Positions 24,974 to 32,905 of a stretch of 64,000 nt of DNA are shown piece after piece (positions within the stretch are counted from its first letter, which is position 1; each line of letters starts with the position of its first letter). Below the pieces are notes generated by a model. The model made no database searches, was not told the origin of the DNA, and was given only the letters and a program-made list of their open reading frames with translations. The DNA comes from Altererythrobacter sp. XM-24bin4 (GTDB taxonomy: Bacteria > Pseudomonadota > Alphaproteobacteria > Sphingomonadales > Sphingomonadaceae). A program made the position numbers and the translations under genes. The stretch lies in NCBI GenBank assembly GCA_003149575.1, contig QCWG01000001.1, positions 463,183 through 527,182 of the forward strand. Reading direction: 5' to 3'.

Positions 24974-25624
24974 TTACCGATAGAAGATATGCTGGTTGAT
25001 TGTAGCGCGGGCCGTTTTCTTCCGGCTCCAGCTCGGACTCACATATTTCGCGTGGAAATAGAGCGCGTCTTCAGCCTCTGATTCCCACATACCTTCATGC
25101 GCGATGCGAGCGATTGCCTTCGCGCGTTTCCAAGCTTTCGAGCCTGTATTGATACGGGGCATAGCACCGCCACGAACGAATGAGAATTGGGCGCGCTGAT
25201 AAACAACGCCGCAATAGCTTGATGGAAAGCGCGAACTGTCCGCGCGGTTGATCACAACTTGTGCCACAGCCAGCTGACCGGAAAGCGGCTCGCCGCGCGC
25301 TTCAAAGTAGATCGCGCCGGCGAGGCAGCGCATCTGCTCTGACAGTGTAAAATCGGTTTCAGTTTCGGAAACAAGTTCCCGCAGCGAAGTTGCGCGGGTT
25401 TCAGAGGAAACCTCTTCGCTCGGCTCGGCGAGTGGCTGAACCACTTCTTGTGCGACGAAAACAGGGAATGATGCCGGTTCGGCATCAGCAGCGACATCGA
25501 TGGCCACCGCAGCCTCAGGATCCGTGTCCTGAGCTAAAGCGCTTGAAAGTTCAGCACTTGCGAATGTCAGGGCGAGAGCCACTGCCGCAGCAGCAATCCC
25601 GAGCCCATGGCTCCTTCGGGTCAT
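24974..25624 (-). CDS. Cell wall hydrolase, SleB family
   Basis: 216 residues. An N-terminal signal segment (GIAAAAVALALTFASAELSSALA) is followed by an acidic linker and a C-terminal hydrolase_2 domain from about residue 98 (MRCLAGAIYFEARGEPLSGQ with the catalytic Glu; VVINRADSSRFPSSYCGVVYQ; QFSFVRGG). The family cleaves peptidoglycan glycan strands as a lytic transglycosylase; in vegetative Gram-negatives it is a periplasmic remodelling enzyme. The 203-base gap upstream (25625-25827) holds a short ATACC/GGTAT hairpin and presumably the promoter. Confidence 0.85.
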   Translation of the reverse strand: MTRRSHGLGIAAAAVALALTFASAELSSALAQDTDPEAAVAIDVAADAEPASFPVFVAQEVVQPLAEPSEEVSSETRATSLRELVSETETDFTLSEQMRCLAGAIYFEARGEPLSGQLAVAQVVINRADSSRFPSSYCGVVYQRAQFSFVRGGAMPRINTGSKAWKRAKAIARIAHEGMWESEAEDALYFHAKYVSPSWSRKKTARATINQHIFYR

Positions 25625-25827
25625 ATTGTCCGTTATTTTAAGCGGTGAGCTAGCTCCGTCGCAGGCTGGGACCGATACCTTTTGGTATTCAATAAGTGGT
25701 CCAATTTCATGGCCTGCCGGCCGCCCCCCGTCTGCGTGCTAGCGAGCTCGACCTCATTGCCGAGCATACGCCGCCTACGCGCCTAGAAGCTGGCGGGGCA
25801 AATAGGCGACTTTCCACGGAGGTCAAG

Positions 25828-26163
25828 TTAACGCGGCAAGGATGCGATGAACTGTGCGCCATCAGCGATATCTGCCTCCAAAACCCAGGTATCGGGGTCT
25901 TGTTGCTTGCGTCGCTCAATGTATTCGAAAATTTCTTCATGGTTTTTAGGGTTTTGCTGCTTTGCAGCAAGAAACGGTCGCGAACCATCCAATTGCGGCA
26001 TCTTTTCGAAAAGAACTGCATTCTCACCGCGATAGAAAGTTAAGATAAGGATCGTTCCGGCATCTCTTTCGCCCTTGGCGGTAACCACTGCGAAACCTCC
26101 GGCGGCCTCGACCAGGCGAATAATGGCTGAAACTTCCAGATGTGCTGGTAGGCGCGCGTCCAC
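25828..26163 (-). CDS. DUF1491 family protein
   Basis: 111 residues, soluble. RLPAHLEVSAIIRLVEAAGG at the start, KGERDAGTILI and RRKQQDPDTWVLEADI near the end match the DUF1491 family of alphaproteobacteria; no function is known. It lies 5 bases downstream of the thioesterase gene in the same direction, so the ptsN-thioesterase-DUF1491 genes form one unit. Confidence 0.8.
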   Translation of the reverse strand: MDARLPAHLEVSAIIRLVEAAGGFAVVTAKGERDAGTILILTFYRGENAVLFEKMPQLDGSRPFLAAKQQNPKNHEEIFEYIERRKQQDPDTWVLEADIADGAQFIASLPR

Positions 26164-26168
26164 AGTGC

Positions 26169-26660
26169 TTACTCCGCCCCTGCCGAATATCCTGGCAAGC
26201 CGGACAAGGCGATGCGTGATCGCATGAATGTGCCGGTTCCGCGGCCGATTTCCTCGCCCTCTGCATCGATCAACCGCGATTCAGCCACGAAAACGCGGCG
26301 TTTCCCACTGATCCAGAGCCCTTCGGCCACCACTTCGCCCGACCGCACAGGCTTGGTGAAGTGCAGGTTGAACGAGGTAGTCAGAAGAAAGCGATCAGTC
26401 GTGCGGGAATTGGCAGCGTAGAACGCCGCGTCATCGAGCATCTTGAAATAAATGGTGCCATGTGCAGCGCCAGCCGCATGAAAGACACTTTCGTCGATCT
26501 GGAATGTAATCCGTGAACGACCTTCACCGGGGATCTCGAGCCGAGAGTTGAATGTCTCGTTGATCGGTGCGGAAGCGTACAGGCGTTCCAATGCGCGATA
26601 ATGCAAGTCGGCGCCTATGCCGACGCCCCCTGCTTTGGCGCGCCCCTCAGGCGGCATCAC
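26169..26660 (-). CDS. PaaI-type hotdog thioesterase
   Basis: 163 residues. Single hotdog domain: FHAAGAAHGTIYFKMLDDAAFYAAN is the long central helix with the HG motif of PaaI-like acyl-CoA thioesterases, followed by strands FLLTTSFNLHFTKPV, GEVVAEGLWIS and RVFVAESRLIDAEG. It hydrolyses acyl-CoA thioesters of unknown chain in the cytosol. The start overlaps the ptsN stop by 14 bases; a shorter start after the Gly/Ala-rich leader is possible. Confidence 0.82.
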   Translation of the reverse strand: MMPPEGRAKAGGVGIGADLHYRALERLYASAPINETFNSRLEIPGEGRSRITFQIDESVFHAAGAAHGTIYFKMLDDAAFYAANSRTTDRFLLTTSFNLHFTKPVRSGEVVAEGLWISGKRRVFVAESRLIDAEGEEIGRGTGTFMRSRIALSGLPGYSAGAE

Positions 26661-27108
26661 GCTCTAGATGGCTGGCCAGAAGCGCATACATGGCTTCCGT
26701 ATTGGGCGCTTCGATCAAAGCCTCACGCGTATGTTCATCACGCGCCAGACGCGAAATCGCCGCCAATGCATGCAGGTGAGCAGCACCGGCATATTCTGGC
26801 GACAATAGTCCGAACACCAGCTCGACGGGCATGCCGTCTGCCGCTGCGAAATCAACAGGACTTTCCAAGCGCAACAAAACCGCCGCAGGGCGCTTCACCT
26901 TCAAAGAGCGAGCATGTGGAATCGCAACGCCATTGCCGAAACCGGTTGAGCCGAGTTTCTCGCGCTCTTCCAACCCTTCAAGCACATCGGATGCGTTCGC
27001 ATTATAGCAAGCCGAAAAAAGCTCGCTCACGCGCTCAAGCACCAAATCTTTGGATTCCAGACAGGCAGCAGCAATCGCCTCTGGAAGTAATTGAAAATTC
27101 ACATTCAT
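26647..27108 (-). CDS. ptsN: Nitrogen-regulatory PTS EIIA protein PtsN
   Basis: 153 residues, EIIA-Ntr fold. The phospho-accepting histidine is H65 in GVAIPHAR, and FGLLSPEYAGAAHLHALAAISR is the second conserved block. It receives phosphate from NPr and regulates potassium and nitrogen physiology by protein contacts rather than sugar uptake. It follows hpf in the usual hpf-ptsN order, across a 131-base gap containing only a 6-bp hairpin (ACCGCT/AGCGGT, 27214-27232). Confidence 0.93.
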   Translation of the reverse strand: MNVNFQLLPEAIAAACLESKDLVLERVSELFSACYNANASDVLEGLEEREKLGSTGFGNGVAIPHARSLKVKRPAAVLLRLESPVDFAAADGMPVELVFGLLSPEYAGAAHLHALAAISRLARDEHTREALIEAPNTEAMYALLASHLERDAA

Positions 27109-27239
27109 TTTAAGCTGTTTTCAACCCGATATTCTATTTCAGCGACTTCAAAAGTCGGTACACATCCCATGCAGGATGAATATTTCCAAATGGTGTTCAT
27201 CTTCTTCAGGCTGACCGCTGTAAACTAGCGGTTCACCCC

Positions 27240-27824
27240 TTAGCGCGGCTCAACCCACCCGATCGAACCGTCGGATCGGCGATAAACCATATTGTGACGC
27301 CCGGTTCCAGCATTTTTGAAGAATAGCGCGTTGGTGTCTCGCAAGTCGAGCATCATGACAGCATCAGCTGCACTGGCCTCGGGAATATCAACACTCGTCT
27401 CTGCAATGATCGGTGGAGCATGATGAAGGAGCTCCTCCTCACCCTCGTCACTGGCAAAGATGGTGTAGCCAGCCTCTTCGAACGTATAGGCTGCGGCTTC
27501 TTCGGCACGGGCGAAATCGGCTTGCTCATGGCGGTCATTCAAGCGCCTTTTGTAACGGCGCAATTGTTTGTCGATCTTGGCAGACGCCGCGTCCAGAGCC
27601 TGATGTGCATCAGCTGCATCGGCATGTGCTTTCAGAATCAGGCCCTGCATAACGTGCGTGACAATATCGCATGCGAACATGCCAGCAGGCGCTTTGCCAA
27701 AGGTGACATGCGAAGAGATAGCACGGTCAAAGTACTTCTCGACTATCCCGCCCAGCCGGCTATCCACATGCTCCCGCAAGGCATCGCCGGTTTCGATCTG
27801 ATGGCCCGATACGCGAATATCCAT
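27240..27824 (-). CDS. hpf: Ribosome hibernation promoting factor, long form
   Basis: 194 residues from ATG 27824, which has a good GGAG site. The N-terminal S30AE domain (MDIRVSGHQIETGDALREHV to ~110, with the basic KQLRRYKRRL stretch that contacts 16S rRNA) is joined to a C-terminal dimerisation domain (SAADAVMMLDLRDTNALFF, NMVYRRSDGSIGWVEP). Long HPF dimerises 70S ribosomes into 100S in stationary phase. An in-frame extension to 27857 lacks family character. Confidence 0.94.
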   Translation of the reverse strand: MDIRVSGHQIETGDALREHVDSRLGGIVEKYFDRAISSHVTFGKAPAGMFACDIVTHVMQGLILKAHADAADAHQALDAASAKIDKQLRRYKRRLNDRHEQADFARAEEAAAYTFEEAGYTIFASDEGEEELLHHAPPIIAETSVDIPEASAADAVMMLDLRDTNALFFKNAGTGRHNMVYRRSDGSIGWVEPR

Positions 27825-27870
27825 GTGTGGGATCTCCTCAAGATTGGTAGGGGACATAACCCCCCGGTAC

Positions 27871-28563
27871 TCAATTCAACCAGATCGGTTTTTCGATCCG
27901 TTCGAGAAACTTCTTGTGGCGTGCAACCTCGGCATCACTCGCCGCATGCGGCCTGGCCTCGCGCCGCGGTCCAGATGCTTTGGTCGGGTGGGTTGAATCT
28001 AGTGCGGCGACACGATCACACTGGCTATCAGCCGCCAGTTCCAAACCGATCTGGCGCCCACCCATCAGCTCTACGTAAACCTGAGCCAGCAATTCAGCGT
28101 CAAGCAGCGCGCCGTGCTTCACGCGGTGGCTGCGATCAACGCCATAACGCGTACACAGGGCATCAAGTGATACTTTTGCGCCCGGGTGGCGTTTGCGCGC
28201 GATGGCAACGGTGTCGACCATTCGGTCCATGTTGATAGGTTCGCGACCGATGAGCTTCAGCTCGTTATTAAGAAAGCCAAAATCAAAGCCCGCATTGTGC
28301 GCAACCAGCGGTGCATCCCCCAAAAACGCGATCAGTTCATCGATCTGCGCAGAGAAAAGCGGTTTTGTTTCGAGGAAGGAAATCGACAATCCGTGCACCG
28401 CTTCAGCGGCAGCAGGCATATCGCGTTCGGGATTGTAATAGGCGTGGTAGGTGGCCCCGGTCGGCACCCGGTTGATTATTTCTACACATCCCATTTCAAC
28501 CATCCGGTCACCCGAATCAGGGTCCAGGCCGGTGGTCTCTGTGTCGAAAACGATTTCCCGCAT
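27871..28563 (-). CDS. dnaQ: DNA polymerase III epsilon subunit (3'-5' proofreading exonuclease)
   Basis: 230 residues from ATG 28563. DEDDh exonuclease: MREIVFDTETTGLDP (first Asp/Glu), LVAHNAGFDFGFLNNE (second Asp) and HGALLDAELLA (His and final Asp). It proofreads replication in the core polymerase. The C-terminal tail (ARPHAASDAEVARHKKFLERI) should tether it to the alpha subunit. Its position in the dnaQ-coaE-aroE-maf-ppsR block is the classic left flank of the alphaproteobacterial origin. Confidence 0.94.
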   Translation of the reverse strand: MREIVFDTETTGLDPDSGDRMVEMGCVEIINRVPTGATYHAYYNPERDMPAAAEAVHGLSISFLETKPLFSAQIDELIAFLGDAPLVAHNAGFDFGFLNNELKLIGREPINMDRMVDTVAIARKRHPGAKVSLDALCTRYGVDRSHRVKHGALLDAELLAQVYVELMGGRQIGLELAADSQCDRVAALDSTHPTKASGPRREARPHAASDAEVARHKKFLERIEKPIWLN

Positions 28564-28624
28564 TGGTGTTACTATCGGACTCGCATTCTGATTTGGCAAG
28601 CGATTCCGGAACACGGGCAGAGCT

Positions 28625-29221
28625 TTATCTCTCCGCACTCAATTGTGCGATCAGATCGGCAACCGCAGCTTCAGTTTCAGCCAGAGTAACGCCAGTATCG
28701 ATCACATGGTCAGCGCGCTCGCGCTTCTCTATATCAGGGGTTTGCAGTGAAAGAATATGCGCGAACTTCTCAAGCGTCATCCCTTCACGGCCAAGCACTC
28801 GCTTTCGCTGGATTTCGGCCGGCGCCGACACAACAACAATCGTATCCACGCTTTCATGGCCGCCCTTTTCGAACAGCAAGGGAATGTCGAAGACCACCAT
28901 CGGCGCACCGCCGTGTTCAATCATGAACTCTATGCGTTTGGCCGCGACAGCAGGATGGACGATCGCCTCCAGCCGGGAGAGGGCATCTGGGTCCCCAAAA
29001 ACTAGCTGACCAAGGGTGTCACGCTTAACCCCCTTGGGACCGGTTGATCTGGGAAAAGCAGCTTCGATGGCCTCGAGCAACTCGCCATCCGGACCCTGCA
29101 TGGAACGGACTTCTTTATCGGCGTCAAACACAGGCACACCGTGTCGCTCGAACATTTCTGCGACTGTCGATTTACCCATTCCGATCGAGCCGGTAAGACC
29201 TATGATGAGAGGCTTTGTCAT
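28625..29221 (-). CDS. coaE: Dephospho-CoA kinase
   Basis: 198 residues. Last step of CoA synthesis, phosphorylating the 3'-OH of dephospho-CoA. P-loop GLTGSIGMGKST, the CoA-binding VFDADKEV and the lid region RVLGREGMTLEKF identify it. It overlaps aroE by 4 bases (ATGA) and is followed by dnaQ after 61 bases. Confidence 0.95.
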   Translation of the reverse strand: MTKPLIIGLTGSIGMGKSTVAEMFERHGVPVFDADKEVRSMQGPDGELLEAIEAAFPRSTGPKGVKRDTLGQLVFGDPDALSRLEAIVHPAVAAKRIEFMIEHGGAPMVVFDIPLLFEKGGHESVDTIVVVSAPAEIQRKRVLGREGMTLEKFAHILSLQTPDIEKRERADHVIDTGVTLAETEAAVADLIAQLSAER

Positions 29222-30072
29222 CGCGTTAGAAGCTCCCGAAGCTGCGCATCGTGCTCGCGCGGCGCGGCTTGCCCGAAGAACTTCTCGAATGCAGCCGCTG
29301 CCTGCCCGATTAGCATATTGAGACCGTCCAATGTTTGATGTCCGGCGGCGCGGGCGTTCCTCAGGAGTGCAGTGTCGAGCGGATCGGTCACGATATCATA
29401 GGCAATCGCACCTGGTGGTGCGTGGCTCCAATCAAATGCGAGTTCGGATTGCCCGCGCATACCCAGTGCCGACGCGTTGACCACCAGATCCAGGCACCCA
29501 TCACGATCATCGAAGGCAAAGTCGGTCGGCTCTGCAAAATGATCGAGATGTACTGCGTGATGCTGGCCCTTTGGAGCAACCTCTTCGAGAATAGACCTTG
29601 CCTTGTCGGGGTTGCGTCCTGCAAGAACTATCGTGAAGCCTTGTCCGGCAAGGCCGGCAACAATGGCCCGAGCCGCACCACCTGTGCCCAGAACACGAGC
29701 CATCCGAAAATAGTGTTCTTGCGATAATTCGCCACGGAGCGGTTCAAGGAATCCGACCGCATCGGTGTTGTAACCGATGAGCTGGTCACCTTCACGAACC
29801 AGAGTGTTGATTGCTCCGATTTGTGTAGCGACCGGGTCCAGCCGGTCAGCCAGATCAATCGCAGCCTGTTTATGTGGCATCGTAATGTTGCAACCCCGCC
29901 ATTCAGGGTCACTGCGGCGCGATTTGATGTAATCGCCAAGTTTATCGCTCAACACATGCTGGGCACGATAGGTCGGTGCAGCCCCCAATTTTTCGAGCCA
30001 GAAATTGTGGATTGCAGGAGACTTTGAATGAGCGATTGGGTCGCCAATGACTTCAGCATAGGGCTTGATCAT
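29218..30072 (-). CDS. aroE: Shikimate dehydrogenase
   Basis: 284 residues. NADPH-dependent reduction of dehydroshikimate in aromatic amino acid synthesis. Substrate-binding IGDPIAHSKSPAIHN and NITMPHK (catalytic Lys), NADP loop LGTGGAARAIVAGL and AGRNPDKAR are present. It overlaps maf by 4 bases upstream and coaE by 4 bases downstream. Confidence 0.95.
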   Translation of the reverse strand: MIKPYAEVIGDPIAHSKSPAIHNFWLEKLGAAPTYRAQHVLSDKLGDYIKSRRSDPEWRGCNITMPHKQAAIDLADRLDPVATQIGAINTLVREGDQLIGYNTDAVGFLEPLRGELSQEHYFRMARVLGTGGAARAIVAGLAGQGFTIVLAGRNPDKARSILEEVAPKGQHHAVHLDHFAEPTDFAFDDRDGCLDLVVNASALGMRGQSELAFDWSHAPPGAIAYDIVTDPLDTALLRNARAAGHQTLDGLNMLIGQAAAAFEKFFGQAAPREHDAQLRELLTR

Positions 30073-30653
30073 GAAACCAACCCACCCAGGTCGCGCAGTG
30101 CGCCAAGTACACCCAGCAGCGGCATTCCGAGTACCGTGAATTGATCACCGTCGATCCGTTCAAACAATTGCGGGCCCATGGCTTCAATCCGGAAAGCGCC
30201 TGCGCAATAGCCGATCTCTGGCCATTCAGCATCGAGATATTGCTCGATAAATTGCTCGCTTAATTCGCGCACATGAAGCTCGGCCAGAGATGTAGTGCTC
30301 CATTCACACGTATCATCGCGCACGATCGCAGCGCCGCTATGTAGCTCCATGACCTTACCTGAGAAGAAACGCAGATGCTCGGCTGCCTGTTCGCGACTTT
30401 GCGGCTTGTCGAAGCGCTGCCCGTCGCACACGACCAGGCTATCACTGCCCAACACCAGCCGTGCGGCATTGTCTGCCGCCACAGCTTGGGCCTTTGCAAC
30501 ACTAAGAGCCTCGGCAATCTCCTCCGGGGAACAGCCGGAAAGCGCCGCTTCGACGGCGCGCTCATCTATATGTGCCGGCATGGCTTCATACATGACCCCT
30601 GCTGCATCCAGCATCGCCCGCCGTGACGCACTTTTGGAGGCCAGGATGATCAT
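30069..30653 (-). CDS. Maf-family nucleotide pyrophosphatase
   Basis: 194 residues. The ILASKSASRRAML start, the VLGSDSLVVCDGQ metal/substrate segment and the FSGKVMELHSGA stretch are Maf/HAM1-fold signatures; the family hydrolyses non-canonical or canonical NTPs to NMPs. Which subfamily (YhdE- or YceF-like) cannot be decided by eye. It overlaps ppsR upstream and aroE downstream by 4 bases each. Confidence 0.92.
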   Translation of the reverse strand: MIILASKSASRRAMLDAAGVMYEAMPAHIDERAVEAALSGCSPEEIAEALSVAKAQAVAADNAARLVLGSDSLVVCDGQRFDKPQSREQAAEHLRFFSGKVMELHSGAAIVRDDTCEWSTTSLAELHVRELSEQFIEQYLDAEWPEIGYCAGAFRIEAMGPQLFERIDGDQFTVLGMPLLGVLGALRDLGGLVS

Positions 30654-31489
30654 ATCGCGCCTTCACCACTTTCATCCGGCGCTACCGCTTTGTCTTTCCG
30701 CTCTTGCATGAACCGGATCACCGCCGCTGCTGTCTCCTCAATCGAACGCCGGGTTACATCAATCACGGGCCAACCATTGTCGGCAAACATCCGCCGCGCA
30801 AACTGCACCTCTTCGCGCACCCGCTCATCATCGACATAGGATGTCTCTGTTGCTTCGTTGAGTGACAAGAGCCGGTTGCGACGCACCTGGACCAGCCGTT
30901 CCGGAGCGGTCGTCAAACCCACCACCATGGGGTGACGAAGCCCGAACAAAACCTTTGGCGGCGGCGATTCAATTACCAAGGGGATGTTCGCAACCTTATA
31001 CCCGCGATTGGCAAGGTAGATGCTTGTTGGCGTTTTCGAGCTGCGCGATACACCAGCCAGAACAATGTCCGCTTCTTCCCAATCTTCCCAGCCAATCCCG
31101 TCGTCATGGGCAATCGTATAGTGAATTGCATCGACACGGCCGAAATAAGCTTCGTCCATCAGGTGTTGGCGGCCAGGCCTGCCATGCGCCTCTTCACCCA
31201 GCTGCACTTCGAGTGCGGCGGTTACCGAATCCAACACGGGCACGGCGGGCAGACCGATCTGGCGACAGTGCTCCTCCAGACGCGCTCGTGTGTCTGGATT
31301 GACCAGGGTGAACAGGACTAGACCGGGGCTATCCACCAGCGAAGGCACAATCCGGTCCAGGTGCTGGCGCGAGCGCACCATCGGCCAGAAATGATGAACA
31401 ACCTCGGGAGTGTCGAATTGCGCCAATGCCGCCTTGGCGATCATCTCCAGTGTTTCACCGGTCGAGTCAGAGACAAGATGTAGGTGCAT
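30650..31489 (-). CDS. ppsR: PEP synthase / PPDK regulatory kinase-phosphotransferase (DUF299)
   Basis: 279 residues from ATG 31489 (MHLHLVSDSTGETLEMIAKA). Bifunctional Ser/Thr kinase and Pi-dependent pyrophosphorylase controlling PEP synthase or pyruvate phosphate dikinase. The nucleotide loop is VLAGVSRSSKTPTSIYL and the first conserved block is SDSTGET. It is the homologue of Rickettsia RP001, the gene next to the origin in Rickettsia and Caulobacter. The frame extends to 31591 but the internal ATG matches the family start. Confidence 0.93.
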   Translation of the reverse strand: MHLHLVSDSTGETLEMIAKAALAQFDTPEVVHHFWPMVRSRQHLDRIVPSLVDSPGLVLFTLVNPDTRARLEEHCRQIGLPAVPVLDSVTAALEVQLGEEAHGRPGRQHLMDEAYFGRVDAIHYTIAHDDGIGWEDWEEADIVLAGVSRSSKTPTSIYLANRGYKVANIPLVIESPPPKVLFGLRHPMVVGLTTAPERLVQVRRNRLLSLNEATETSYVDDERVREEVQFARRMFADNGWPVIDVTRRSIEETAAAVIRFMQERKDKAVAPDESGEGAI

Positions 31490-31681
31490 GTTTGCTATTC
31501 CGGTTGAATACGATCTCTGTCGATTAGAGCTCTGTGGACGAGAACCGGCATAAACCACGGGAGAAGTCTGAGGACAAGTTCGTGGAGCCAATCCATGCCC
31601 GCCATCAAGTGTTTCACCAAGGGGTCTGTAAACATCTAGCTAGAGCTGTCCCCAGCCTGTTGATAGCAAGCAAAAGTTTGA

Positions 31682-31709
31682 CTCGACTCCCGCAGAGCCG
31701 CGAGTCGAG
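31682..31709. repeat. Inverted repeat within oriC
   Basis: CTCGACTC (31682-31689) and GAGTCGAG (31702-31709) are perfect 8-bp arms around a 12-base loop; both arms carry GANTC sites, so methylation status changes both halves together. Confidence 0.6.
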
Positions 31710-31795
31710 GTCAATCACAACCTTTGCAATAACGGGAGAAATTGGGCAGGAGTCACTTGTTCCCGATATTCACAGGGCCAACAGATTCTACAATC

Positions 31796-31816
31796 TTTAT
31801 ATATAATATAATTATA
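31796..31816. other. AT-rich unwinding element candidate
   Basis: Twenty-one consecutive A/T bases made of TATA-type steps, at the hemE-proximal end of the origin, 20 bases before the hemE ATG. Suited to be the DNA unwinding element; it could also supply the hemE -10 region. Confidence 0.6.
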
Positions 31817-31835
31817 GTTGATTGGACTTAGACCT

Positions 31836-32855
31836 ATGCCTGGTTTGCTTCTCGATACTTTACGCGGTCATAAGGCTTCCCGACCACCTATGTGGCTGAT
31901 GCGCCAGGCTGGGCGCTACCTTCCTGAGTATCGCGAATTGAGAGCGGAGAAGGGCGGTTTTCTCGATCTGGTGTATGACAGTGATGCGGCTGCGGAAATC
32001 ACGATCCAACCATTGCGCCGGTTTGGGTTTGATGGTGCAATCCTGTTCTCCGATATCCTGATTGTGCCACATGCGATGGGCCAAGGGCTGGAGTTTCTGG
32101 CTGGCGAAGGACCCAAACTTTCGCCGCGCTTGCTTGATGCAAAGCTTGAGAGTTTCACGGCGCAACCCGAGCGTTTCGAGGCAATTTACGAGACGGTATG
32201 CAAGTGTCGCGCGATGATCGGTGATGATGTGACCATGCTGGGCTTCGCGGGAAGTCCGTGGACGGTCGCGACTTACATGGTGAATGGCGAAGGCAGCCGC
32301 GATCAGCACGCGACGCGCGAGCTGGCTTACACGGATCCGGCCCGTTTCCAGTCGATCATTGATGCGATAGTAGATGTCACCATCGGCTATCTGCGTGGTC
32401 AAATCGATGCAGGCGCTGAAGCAGTGCAATTGTTTGATAGCTGGGCTGGCAGTCTGGCGCCTGACCAGTTCGAACGCTGGGTAATTGCGCCCAATGCGAC
32501 AATCACAGCAGCAATCAAACAATCGCATCCTGACGCGCCGATTATCGGTTTTCCAAAAGGCGCCGGTGCAAAGCTGGCGCAATATGCCAAGGAAACCGGT
32601 GTCGACGCGCTGGGTCTGGATGAAACGGTTGATCCGGTCTGGGCAAACAGGGAAGTTCCACAAGGCATGCCGGTGCAAGGCAATCTTGATCCCTTGATGC
32701 TGATGGCAGGCGGCAAAGCGATGACCGATCGGATCGAATTCATCATCGATACCTTTGCTGACCGCCCGCATATCTTCAATCTGGGTCATGGCATCGGCCA
32801 GTTTACACCGATCGAGCATGTTGAGCAGTTGGTTGCCGCGGTTCGCGGCGCTTGA
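31836..32855 (+). CDS. hemE: Uroporphyrinogen decarboxylase
   Basis: 339 residues from ATG 31836; a TTG at 31818 would lie in the A/T tract and is less likely. Decarboxylates uroporphyrinogen III to coproporphyrinogen III in haem synthesis, cytosolic dimer. Signatures: PPMWLMRQAGRYLPEYRE near residue 20 (substrate Arg residues), LFSDILIVPHAMG and GFAGSPWTVATYMVNG, NLGHGIGQFTP at the end. hemE is the conserved right neighbour of the origin in many alphaproteobacteria; hemJ follows 50 bases on. Confidence 0.96.
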   Translation: MPGLLLDTLRGHKASRPPMWLMRQAGRYLPEYRELRAEKGGFLDLVYDSDAAAEITIQPLRRFGFDGAILFSDILIVPHAMGQGLEFLAGEGPKLSPRLLDAKLESFTAQPERFEAIYETVCKCRAMIGDDVTMLGFAGSPWTVATYMVNGEGSRDQHATRELAYTDPARFQSIIDAIVDVTIGYLRGQIDAGAEAVQLFDSWAGSLAPDQFERWVIAPNATITAAIKQSHPDAPIIGFPKGAGAKLAQYAKETGVDALGLDETVDPVWANREVPQGMPVQGNLDPLMLMAGGKAMTDRIEFIIDTFADRPHIFNLGHGIGQFTPIEHVEQLVAAVRGA

Positions 32856-32905
32856 ACCAAATGCGGGGGTGACGGACCGATGAGGGATACCTACATATCC
32901 ATGCG

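Larger units (their letters stand above)
31490..31835. other. oriC: Probable chromosomal replication origin (oriC)
   Basis: A 346-base gap, the largest gene-free stretch here, between ppsR (left, minus) and hemE (right, plus), exactly where the Caulobacter and Rickettsia origins lie. It holds a 21-base all-A/T run (31796-31816), five GANTC sites between 31680 and 31788, an 8-bp inverted repeat (31682-31709) and degenerate DnaA-box matches: ATATTCACA at 31766 (one mismatch to TTATNCACA), the complement of TCGTCCACA at 31533, TCAATCACA at 31711 and the complement of CTATCAACA at 31658. No perfect DnaA box and no TTAA-N7-TTAA CtrA site was seen. Genes on both sides point away from it. Confidence 0.8.

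Noticed and set aside
31490..31835. CtrA sites (TTAA-N7-TTAA) in the origin
   Set aside because: No TTAA occurs in the gap, so Caulobacter-type CtrA repression of the origin is not supported here.
31860..32819. 319-codon minus-strand open frame opposite hemE
   Set aside because: Antisense shadow of hemE; His/Gln/Arg-rich product.
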